This document shows, piece by piece, positions 1 through 5,126 of a DNA stretch of 7,112 nt (within the stretch, counting starts at the first letter, position 1; the number at the start of each line of letters is the position of its first letter). The stretch spans positions 1 to 7,112 of the forward strand of contig JAJZEU010000048.1 of the NCBI GenBank assembly GCA_021805625.1, in the 5' to 3' direction. Under the pieces are notes generated by a model. That model did no database searches. It was not told where the DNA came from and saw only the letters and a list, made by a program, of their open reading frames with translations. The stretch comes from Microcaldota archaeon (GTDB lineage: Archaea; Micrarchaeota; Micrarchaeia; Micrarchaeales; CABMGC01). The position numbers and the translations under genes were made by a program.

Positions 1-661
1 CTGTATCTGATACGACCCAATATTTATCAGGTCTTTCGTTCTTGAAATCTATGAACTTCCCTTTTGAATTTACTGCTGTATGCTTAATCACTCCCAAGTC
101 AAATGCCTGATAGATTCCGTTGTCAACATATTCTTTTTCCTTCCTCTCATAGGTTATTGCAGCATAGAAGTCGCCATCCTGCATATTCAGGTTTACCTGC
201 ACAACATCGTCAAACTTGAACTTTTCTGGTATTCTGAATTTAAGCGGAGTGGAGGAGGGATGTTTGTGTGAGATTGAAATATACCCGTCTGCAATCTTGA
301 ATCCTCCGTGATTGAACACTAATGCAGAGAACATATCCTTTGGTTTGAAGTGCGGTGGTCTTGCATCTTTGTCGCCTTTTTTGTGCAGTGCAAAGAATGA
401 TGAGTATTCTGCGTTAAGCATACGAAGTGTGTATTGCAAAGCGTGGGAATATACCCAAACATATTCGGGATATTTCTTCTTTATCTTTGGGAGGTCATTC
501 TGTTGTTTGTAGTAAGTTATCCCTTTAATTCCATTTGAATAGGCTTCCCTCCGTTCCGACAAAGCGAAGTTATAAATGAGCCTGCATTTTTCCGAGAGTA
601 TCCACAACAACGTTTGCTGTTCCATATTGGGGAAAATCCTTATTTTTTGTGTCAGTTGCAT
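1..661 (-). CDS. tnpB: TnpB-family RNA-guided endonuclease (IS200/IS605 OrfB), N-terminal part, cut by window edge
   Basis: Reading the minus strand from the ATG at 661 gives 220 uninterrupted codons that run off position 1, so the C-terminal half (RuvC-II, zinc finger, RuvC-III) is not visible. The N-terminus (residues about 5-40, with KIRIFPNMEQQ and CRLIYNFALSERREA) has the pattern of the OrfB/TnpB helix-turn-helix region. Residues 183-197 (IYQAFDLGVIKHTAV) match the RuvC-I motif, with D188 as the expected first catalytic acidic residue. TnpB proteins are RNA-guided DNA nucleases of IS200/IS605-type elements. The ATG follows directly after the stop of the small upstream ORF (TAA-ATG), with an AAGGT Shine-Dalgarno-like motif at 669-673. 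No TnpA is seen. This protein is clearly different in sequence from the second TnpB at 3878-5101. Plus-strand reading frames across this stretch are shadows. Whether the gene is intact depends on sequence left of the window. Confidence 0.9.
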   Translation of the reverse strand, partial: MQLTQKIRIFPNMEQQTLLWILSEKCRLIYNFALSERREAYSNGIKGITYYKQQNDLPKIKKKYPEYVWVYSHALQYTLRMLNAEYSSFFALHKKGDKDARPPHFKPKDMFSALVFNHGGFKIADGYISISHKHPSSTPLKFRIPEKFKFDDVVQVNLNMQDGDFYAAITYERKEKEYVDNGIYQAFDLGVIKHTAVNSKGKFIDFKNERPDKYWVVSDT

Positions 662-778
662 TTACTTTACCTTCTTTACTCTTACATAATCCCCTTCTTT
701 GATTCCTGAATCATTCGGTATCGTTATCATTAATTGATTTGTAGCTGTCCTTTTCCATACTTTCCGTATAATTTCCAT
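662..778 (-). CDS. Small AbrB/SpoVT-like transposon-associated protein, 38 aa
   Basis: A 38-codon ORF (ATG at 778, TAA at 662-664) lies directly upstream of tnpB with no intergenic base. The translation starts MEIIRKVWKRTATNQLMITI and continues through IPNDSGIKEGDYVRVKKVK. The pattern of a short beta strand, TNQLMITIP, then GIKEGDYVRV resembles the swapped-hairpin AbrB/MazE DNA-binding fold, and also short archaeal proteins found beside TnpB genes. Codon structure, the leaderless promoter in front and tight coupling to tnpB support expression. A role as element-encoded repressor or antitoxin-like regulator is inference only; no partner toxin is visible. At this length the fold assignment is tentative. 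Confidence 0.72.
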   Translation of the reverse strand: MEIIRKVWKRTATNQLMITIPNDSGIKEGDYVRVKKVK

Positions 779-799
779 AGTATCTTATAGTAGCACACT

Positions 800-815
800 C
801 TTATATATCTTTCTC
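800..815 (-). promoter_or_regulatory. Archaeal BRE/TATA promoter of the abrB-like/tnpB unit
   Basis: On the minus strand this reads GAGAAAGATATATAAG: a purine-rich BRE-like stretch followed by a good TATA box (centre about 805). The centre is about 27 nt before the ATG at 778, the usual archaeal TATA-to-start distance. Transcription should therefore begin at or within a few bases of the ATG, giving a leaderless mRNA. Consistent with that, no Shine-Dalgarno motif precedes the ATG. Confidence 0.7.
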
Positions 816-817
816 TT

Positions 818-850
818 GCCCTAACCCACCGCTAAAGTGGGATTGCGGGC
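818..850 (-). repeat. Left-end imperfect hairpin of the first TnpB element
   Basis: An inner stem CCCAC (825-829)/GTGGG (837-841) encloses a 7-nt loop. It is flanked by an outer stem GCCC (818-821)/GGGC (847-850), with small unpaired stretches between the two. Subterminal imperfect hairpins are the hallmark of IS200/IS605-type ends, and this one lies just upstream of the tnpB promoter, where the left end is expected. The exact outer boundary is not fixed. A TGAAC-like pentamer on the minus strand (859-863) is a possible target motif, but with only one end visible I cannot test it. Confidence 0.6.
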
Positions 851-861
851 TATGGATTGTT

Positions 862-964
862 CACCTCTTGCTGCATGCCCCAGATTTTCGTTTTGAACAA
901 ACAGTGTTATGTTATTGCTGCACTAAAATTATTAACACTACGCTGCCATACTACAGGATTTGCC
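862..964. other. Short non-coding spacer downstream of the mutase gene
   Basis: About 100 nt separate the mutase stop codon (965-967) from the probable left end of the first TnpB element. It is AT-rich and shows no ORF and no strong hairpin. Short T-rich runs on the minus strand (for example around 927-933 and 893-902) could act as weak archaeal-type terminators of the operon, but none is long enough to call. Confidence 0.35.
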
Positions 965-2230
965 TTATGCTTTTGCCCCATTTTTTGCAATGCTTAGTAG
1001 CTTTTCCATAAGCCTTCTCCCGTTGAAAACTCCCAGAGAGCCATTTCTTCCAATCCTCTCGTCAAAGCCCATTGTGTCCGGATTCCTTATGCCATTGTAG
1101 TGTATCATAACTGGGACAGGATCCGAAGAGTGGGCTTTCAGGGCACATGGGGTGGAATGGTCGGAAGTAATGCATACCGCCGCGCTGCTGCATTTCAGAT
1201 TTGCAAAGAAACCTTTGTCTATCTCTTCAAGCACTCTCTTTTTCAGCAGCGGCTTGCCATCATGACCCGGTTCGTCGGGCCCTTTTATGTGCACGTATAT
1301 GAGATCGTAGTTCCTAATTTGCGCATTCGCGGTTTCTGCCAGGCTTGCATATTTTTCTGCTCTGTTTCCAGCTTCGCTTTTAGCCGCGATTTCTTTCATT
1401 CCCACCACCCTTGCTATGCCCGTTTCCACAGGCATCTCTGTTATGAACGCAGACCTTATGCCAAACTTTTTGCCGATTGGCTTCACATGAGGGAGGCCGA
1501 TGCCCGCATTTCTCAGCAAAAGCGCATTCGCTTCCGGCAAGCCTTTCCTTCTACGGATCTTGTTTGTGGGAGCATTGCACAACACTGCTATGACCTTTCG
1601 GGTGAATTCGTTCACCATGCCTGCAGTACGTGCCGCAGCTGATGATTTGTCAAGCGGGACGGAAAATGGCAGTTTTTGGCCTGCTTTTGCAGGCACTGCA
1701 ACCGAAACGTTTCCTTTCCTTATGTAGTCTGTGTCTATGTTTGATATGTTTGGAGAGAGTTTCGCGCTGCTATAGAATGCGACTGCGCCCCTGTGGCCTA
1801 TGGTAGACCTGAACAGGAATTTTGTACCGTCATGAAGCTTTATACTATTGATCGCCATTTCTAGGCTCTTGGCTTCTTTTTTTGTTATCTTCCTGCCCGC
1901 CCTCCTGTCAAGAATAGTTCGATTGCTTCTTATGGTGGCAAAGTTTGCCCTCAGCGCAAGGGTGCTGTCATATACCTTCATTCCAGCTCCGTATGCTTCC
2001 ATCGGACCCCTGCCGGTGTAATCTTTTAGGCTGTAGCCCAGCATAGAGAAAACCGCTTCGTCAGATTCGGGGGCAATCCCCTTGCCTACAGGATACATCA
2101 TGCCCATCAGCGAAGACAGGGCAAGCCTGCGCAGGTTCGGAAGCCGGGCAGCTTGCAATGGAGTCTTCATGCCGAGCTTGGCGTCGGGCCTGTCTGCCGC
2201 ACCGTCAAGAATGATGAGCAGAACTCTCAC
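965..2230 (-). CDS. apgM: 2,3-bisphosphoglycerate-independent phosphoglycerate mutase, archaeal ApgM type
   Basis: Interconverts 3- and 2-phosphoglycerate in the cytoplasm. The 421-residue product has the full ApgM plan of the alkaline phosphatase superfamily. It opens with the metal-binding LLIILDGAADRP (D9). APESDEAV carries the presumed nucleophile S56, followed by LGYSLKDYTGRGPMEAYGAG (64-83). HIKGPDEPGHDG (314-325) and ITSDHSTPCALKAHSSDPVP (354-373) supply further metal ligands. The C-terminal NGSLGVFNGRRLM is also family-typical, and the length is normal. It starts with GTG at 2228-2230, four bases after the AMP phosphorylase stop; AGGTAA at 2235-2240 overlaps that stop and serves as the ribosome site. 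It is the last gene of the operon and takes the RuBisCO product 3-phosphoglycerate towards lower glycolysis. No catalytic residue appears missing. Confidence 0.95.
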   Translation of the reverse strand: MRVLLIILDGAADRPDAKLGMKTPLQAARLPNLRRLALSSLMGMMYPVGKGIAPESDEAVFSMLGYSLKDYTGRGPMEAYGAGMKVYDSTLALRANFATIRSNRTILDRRAGRKITKKEAKSLEMAINSIKLHDGTKFLFRSTIGHRGAVAFYSSAKLSPNISNIDTDYIRKGNVSVAVPAKAGQKLPFSVPLDKSSAAARTAGMVNEFTRKVIAVLCNAPTNKIRRRKGLPEANALLLRNAGIGLPHVKPIGKKFGIRSAFITEMPVETGIARVVGMKEIAAKSEAGNRAEKYASLAETANAQIRNYDLIYVHIKGPDEPGHDGKPLLKKRVLEEIDKGFFANLKCSSAAVCITSDHSTPCALKAHSSDPVPVMIHYNGIRNPDTMGFDERIGRNGSLGVFNGRRLMEKLLSIAKNGAKA

Positions 2231-2234
2231 GCCC

Positions 2235-3776
2235 TTACCTTTCTATCATGAAGCTTGGCTGGATTATCTTCTTCGCCCAGATCTTCTTTATCAGCATCGT
2301 GTTTCCGCTGCCTACCAGCACAGCCATGTTCTCTCTCGCATACTTCTCGGCTATTTTCAGATTGGGTGCGCTGTCCGAATAGATTGTGAAAAGGGGTTCC
2401 CCTTCTTTGGCGCTGTCCCCGAGCTTCTTGTGCAGCAGTATAGCCGCTTTTTTATCTACAGGAGCTCCAGCAATGCGCGTAGCGTATGCCAGAGCGGAAT
2501 TGTCTATGTGGATTACCCTTCCGTTGTACTCTGAACTTATCGTAGATGCGTGCTTCCCTACCTCTATGTCATCAGAGCCGATTCCAGGATCTCCACCCTG
2601 TTCGTCTATGAGCTGTCTCATCTTTCTTTCGGCAGCTCCGCTTTCCAGTATACTCATGGCAAGCTGCTTCCCGTTGCGCCTGCCTGCCATTTCCAGAAGC
2701 ATGCCCGCTATGCTTGCAGCCTTGTCCACAAGGTCTGTGCTGTTCTTCCTCTTTTCCAGAACCTGCAGAGCTTCCCGAGCTTCTGCTGCGGCGCCTATCG
2801 CGCGGCCTACGGGCTGTTCGCCGTAAGTGATGGCCCCGCGAACCCGTATGCCCATGCGCGAACCCAAATCCATGAAGTCCTTCACCAGTATCTCTGCATC
2901 AGATGTGCTCTTTACCTTGCTCGTTTCGCCTACAGGGACATCGAGAACCATGTCCGTTGCGCCTACCGCCTTTTTCTTCGACATTATTGAAGGAAGCAGA
3001 AGGGGGTCTATGGAGAAAGGATATTCTATCTTGATGAAGATGTCGTCTGCAGGGGCAAGGTGCACCGCTCCTCCCCAAGCTATGCAGCCATTGGTCTTGC
3101 TCACGACCCTTCTCATCTCTTCTATAGATAGAGCCACTGGCATGAGTACCTCGGCCCTGTCTGCAGTACCGGCTGCCGAAGTTATCGCCCTCGATGATGT
3201 TTTGGGAATCGTAAGCCCTGCCGCGGCAACTATTGGCACAACGAGCAGAGTTGTCTTATCACCTGGCACCCCGCCGATAGAGTGCTTGTCGAATACCCTC
3301 TTCTTTTGCAGGTTGAGGATGCTGCCTGTGTTGACCATCGCAGTGGACATGTAGCCCGCTTCCTCCATGTCAAGGCCATACGCATGAAGGCCGACAACAA
3401 ACGCCGTTATCTCGTTCCTGCTCAGCTTCTTGCTCACTGTATCCTTCACGATCTCATATATGCCTTCGTACTCAAGCCTGCGCTTGTTGAGCTTGTCCCT
3501 TATTGCCATCAGGGACTTCGGCTGCTCCATCCTTTCAAGCAGCACCGCAGAACCGTCTTTTAGCCTGAGCTCATCGCTCAGTTCTTTTGTGAAGCCTATA
3601 TAGCGCCTTGATGTTATGTTCGTTGTGTCTATTATGGCCGTACTCTTCCTCCGGTTTCCGGATGTGATCTCTACCCTGTCACCGGGCCTTATTCCATGCT
3701 TTACCGCATCCTCCTCGTTTATCAGCGCGACATTGGCTCCTGTTTCTATCATTATGTTCTTTACTCTAAACTCCAT
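2235..3776 (-). CDS. deoA: AMP phosphorylase (thymidine phosphorylase/DeoA family, archaeal)
   Basis: Catalyses AMP + phosphate to adenine + ribose-1,5-bisphosphate, the entry step of the archaeal AMP/RuBisCO pathway. The 513 residues match the size of archaeal AMP phosphorylases (about 500) and exceed bacterial DeoA (about 440). The extra length is the N-terminal domain (about 1-84), which in studied archaeal enzymes mediates assembly into large oligomers. The glycosyltransferase core begins near residue 88. It includes FDKHSIGGVPGDKT (162-175, phosphate-binding glycine loop) and SSRAITSAAGTADRAEVL (194-211, nucleoside-phosphorylase signature). A barrel-sandwich domain with GRVIHID (419-425) and LHKKLGDSAKEGEPLFTIY (448-466) follows. 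The ATG at 3774-3776 has GAGGTGA four bases upstream. A TnpB element now separates it from RuBisCO, so its transcription must come through the element or from a new promoter. It lies four bases before apgM. Confidence 0.95.
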   Translation of the reverse strand: MEFRVKNIMIETGANVALINEEDAVKHGIRPGDRVEITSGNRRKSTAIIDTTNITSRRYIGFTKELSDELRLKDGSAVLLERMEQPKSLMAIRDKLNKRRLEYEGIYEIVKDTVSKKLSRNEITAFVVGLHAYGLDMEEAGYMSTAMVNTGSILNLQKKRVFDKHSIGGVPGDKTTLLVVPIVAAAGLTIPKTSSRAITSAAGTADRAEVLMPVALSIEEMRRVVSKTNGCIAWGGAVHLAPADDIFIKIEYPFSIDPLLLPSIMSKKKAVGATDMVLDVPVGETSKVKSTSDAEILVKDFMDLGSRMGIRVRGAITYGEQPVGRAIGAAAEAREALQVLEKRKNSTDLVDKAASIAGMLLEMAGRRNGKQLAMSILESGAAERKMRQLIDEQGGDPGIGSDDIEVGKHASTISSEYNGRVIHIDNSALAYATRIAGAPVDKKAAILLHKKLGDSAKEGEPLFTIYSDSAPNLKIAEKYARENMAVLVGSGNTMLIKKIWAKKIIQPSFMIER

Positions 3777-3780
3777 TAAC
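3776..3780 (+). other. Probable target/TAM motif TTAAC at the element left flank
   Basis: TTAAC directly abuts the predicted left end in the orientation of tnpB. In this family the same motif serves as insertion target for the transposase and as the TAM recognised by TnpB. On the minus strand its first base belongs to the AMP phosphorylase ATG, so the insertion sits as close to the gene as possible without altering codons. Inferred from one insertion only. Confidence 0.5.
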
Positions 3781-3787
3781 TCACCTC
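3781..3787 (-). promoter_or_regulatory. Shine-Dalgarno of AMP phosphorylase, at the edge of the inserted element
   Basis: GAGGTGA on the minus strand lies four bases before the ATG at 3776 and matches the 16S anti-Shine-Dalgarno well. RuBisCO (GAGTGA) and the mutase (AGGTAA) use the same four-base spacing. With the element boundary I favour (between 3780 and 3781), this motif belongs to the left end of the TnpB element and not to the original operon. Confidence 0.75.
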
Positions 3788-3828
3788 GGTTCGGAAAACC
3801 CAGCTTTTAAGCCTGGTAGGAGAACCGA
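3786..3828 (+). repeat. Left-end nested hairpin of the second TnpB element
   Basis: A perfect 7-bp outer stem TCGGTTC (3786-3792)/GAACCGA (3822-3828) encloses an inner hairpin. The inner one is CCAG (3800-3803) paired with CTGG (3813-3816), continued by CTT/AAG (3804-3806/3809-3811) with one bulged C (3812). A bulged subterminal hairpin is typical of the end structures recognised as single strands by Y1 transposases of the IS200/IS605 family. Confidence 0.65.
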
Positions 3829-3845
3829 TAAACACAAGTTTATTA
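3828..3845. promoter_or_regulatory. AT-rich inverted repeat with TATA-like boxes on both strands
   Basis: ATAAAC (3828-3833) and GTTTAT (3838-3843) form a perfect 6-bp inverted repeat with a 4-nt spacer. It contains TTTATTA (3839-3845) on the plus strand, which could drive tnpB (GTG about 35 nt downstream). On the minus strand, TTAATAAAC could drive AMP phosphorylase (ATG about 65 nt downstream). Both boxes are imperfect; a bidirectional promoter is a suggestion only. Confidence 0.35.
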
Positions 3846-3877
3846 ATGTTGCTAAGGTACATATCACTGTTGAGGCT

Positions 3878-5101
3878 GTGCAGAGAAGCATCCTGTTGCA
3901 GACTTTTGCAACCACAAAAAAGAACCTTGAATTGACTAAGGCACTTGAAATTGCGACTTCTGAGTTCAACCGATTGTGGGATGAACGGAACTTCTGTTCC
4001 AGATTCATGGATTTCCATATGAAAGTCTATCGTTCCTGCAAACAACGCACAAACCTTCATTCTAATATTGTCTGTGATATTGAACGTTCTGTATGGAGAA
4101 GCAAAGGCAAGTCCAAAGGAATTACTCTGAAATTCAATGTCACTAAAAATGTTTCTAAATACTTTGAAACTGGTTCGATGTCCTTTGTTGAACTTGCAGT
4201 TTATCCTAAACATCGTATCGCTGTCCCTATTGTCAAGAATTGCAACTTCCAAAGGTATTCTGATTTGATTAAGTCTGGGTGGAGTTGCACAACCTATGGC
4301 TTGACTTCCCGACTTGAACTCGTTGCGTATCTTTCCAAAGATGACGTTGAACTGCCTCTGAAGAAGAATGTTCTTGGAATTGATGTGAATAGCAAATGCT
4401 TTGCGGTTTCTGTTGTTTCTCCAGAAGGAAAGGTTCTGCATCAGGACTATTTCGGAAAGGATATCTGGATTCGCAGGAAGAAGATTTTTGAAAGGAAGGC
4501 TGTTCTGCAAAGTTATGCTGATACCGGAAGTGGCCATGCAAACAAGGCATTGAACATTACTAAACGAAATGAGCATAACTTTGTGAAGAATCGTATAGGT
4601 GAGGTCGTTAGGGATATTACTGAGTTGGCTCTGCGGTATAATGCCGACATTTCTATTGAAAACCTTAAACGTTTCAGTTCTAAAGGAAAGAGATTCAATC
4701 GTGAAGTCATGCGTATTCCTTTCTTTACTTTTAAGAAGAACATTATCCAAAGGTGCTTTGACAAGAATATTACGCTGGACATAGTGGACAGTTGGCATAC
4801 GTCCAAATTCTGTTCCCACTGCGGTGCTGTTGGGAAGGGACACGGCACTAACTATTCCCTGTTCAGATGCAAGAAGTGCAGTCAGATTGTCAATTCTGAC
4901 CGTCAGGCGAGCAAGAATATCGCCATCAAATCCCTGTTGGAGCGGAGATTGCACAACCTCAACAATTCTGCTTTCTTCCAGATTTCCAATAGGCGAGTCC
5001 CTGTAAATGGACTCATGCGTTCCGATGAAGTTGGTTTGCCCAACGTTGCTGTGCAACATGCAAATCAATTATGGAATGCCCCACCATTTATGATGGGGTA
5101 A
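3878..5101 (+). CDS. tnpB: TnpB-family RNA-guided endonuclease, apparently intact catalytic core
   Basis: The 407-residue product carries all TnpB landmarks: RuvC-I VLGIDVNSK (D169), RuvC-II DISIENL (E261), a zinc finger CSHC (312-315)/CKKC (331-334), and RuvC-III NSDRQASKNIAIKSL (D341). The D-E-D triad and four cysteines suggest an active RNA-guided DNA nuclease that helps retain the element after excision. The start is GTG; no in-frame ATG exists between it and the element end. The frame stays open upstream and reads HKFINVAKVHITVEAV just before the GTG, which resembles a TnpB N-terminal strand, so the real start may be a non-standard codon upstream. The last 9 codons overlap the right-end hairpin, and the stop TAA is five bases from the element end, so the 3' part of the gene doubles as omega-RNA template. 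It is antisense to the host operon. The long minus-strand frame across it (3776-5068) is a shadow. Confidence 0.93.
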   Translation: MQRSILLQTFATTKKNLELTKALEIATSEFNRLWDERNFCSRFMDFHMKVYRSCKQRTNLHSNIVCDIERSVWRSKGKSKGITLKFNVTKNVSKYFETGSMSFVELAVYPKHRIAVPIVKNCNFQRYSDLIKSGWSCTTYGLTSRLELVAYLSKDDVELPLKKNVLGIDVNSKCFAVSVVSPEGKVLHQDYFGKDIWIRRKKIFERKAVLQSYADTGSGHANKALNITKRNEHNFVKNRIGEVVRDITELALRYNADISIENLKRFSSKGKRFNREVMRIPFFTFKKNIIQRCFDKNITLDIVDSWHTSKFCSHCGAVGKGHGTNYSLFRCKKCSQIVNSDRQASKNIAIKSLLERRLHNLNNSAFFQISNRRVPVNGLMRSDEVGLPNVAVQHANQLWNAPPFMMG

Positions 5102-5126
5102 TTTACTTCACCACCTATACCGGCTT
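4950..5126 (+). ncRNA. Predicted omega-RNA (scaffold plus guide) region, approximate
   Basis: In characterised TnpB systems the guide RNA derives from the right end: a structured scaffold overlapping the 3' end of tnpB, followed by about 16-20 nt of flanking DNA as guide. By position, the scaffold would lie within roughly the last 150 nt of the element and end at 5106. The guide would begin at 5107 with TTCACCACCTATACC, which is antisense to the rbcL 3' end. No transcript evidence is available and the 5' limit is a guess. Confidence 0.4.
5079..5098 (+). repeat. Right-end hairpin of the second TnpB element, inside tnpB
   Basis: CCCCA (5079-5083)/TGGGG (5094-5098) form a 5-bp stem with a 10-nt loop. 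An alternative CCAT/ATGG pairing exists in the same stretch. It ends 8 nt before the predicted right end, the distance expected for IS200/IS605-type right ends. It also encodes the last residues of TnpB (APPFMMG). Confidence 0.7.

Larger units (their letters stand above)
3781..5106 (+). mobile_element. TnpB-only IS200/IS605-type (IS1341-like) element inserted in the operon
   Basis: A 1326-nt unit carries one tnpB gene and no tnpA, with subterminal hairpins at both ends. Boundaries are inferred from reconstruction. Joining 3780 to 5107 restores a clean 12-nt gap between RuBisCO and AMP phosphorylase with a GGTGGTGA Shine-Dalgarno. The left flank ends in TTAAC (3776-3780) and the right end finishes in TTTAC (5102-5106), which fits the family habit of inserting 3' of a short target that its own right terminus resembles; IS605 uses a similar TTTAAC target. 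There is no target-site duplication, as expected. TCACC occurs at both junctions (3781-3785, 5108-5112), so both boundaries could instead lie about 5 nt further right. The element seems more AT-rich than the operon genes. With no TnpA it needs help in trans to move. Confidence 0.8.

Noticed and set aside
80..512. Two short plus-strand ORFs (63 and 66 codons)
   Set aside because: They lie opposite the clearly coding tnpB frame on the minus strand and show no recognisable motif; they are shadows.
1100..3810. Many plus-strand ORFs of 60-180 codons across the mutase and AMP phosphorylase genes
   Set aside because: The minus strand encodes full-length, motif-complete enzymes here. The opposite frames are Ser/Ala/Pro-rich shadows of regular codon usage.
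3776..5068. 430-codon minus-strand ORF in line with the operon
   Set aside because: It is the antisense of tnpB, whose plus-strand frame has the RuvC and zinc-finger motifs. The antisense translation has no family features and would overlap the AMP phosphorylase start.
3776..5112. TCACC at both ends of the element as a target-site duplication
   Set aside because: IS200/IS605-type elements make no duplications, and the repeat is only 5 nt. It more likely shows ambiguity of the boundary or coincidence.
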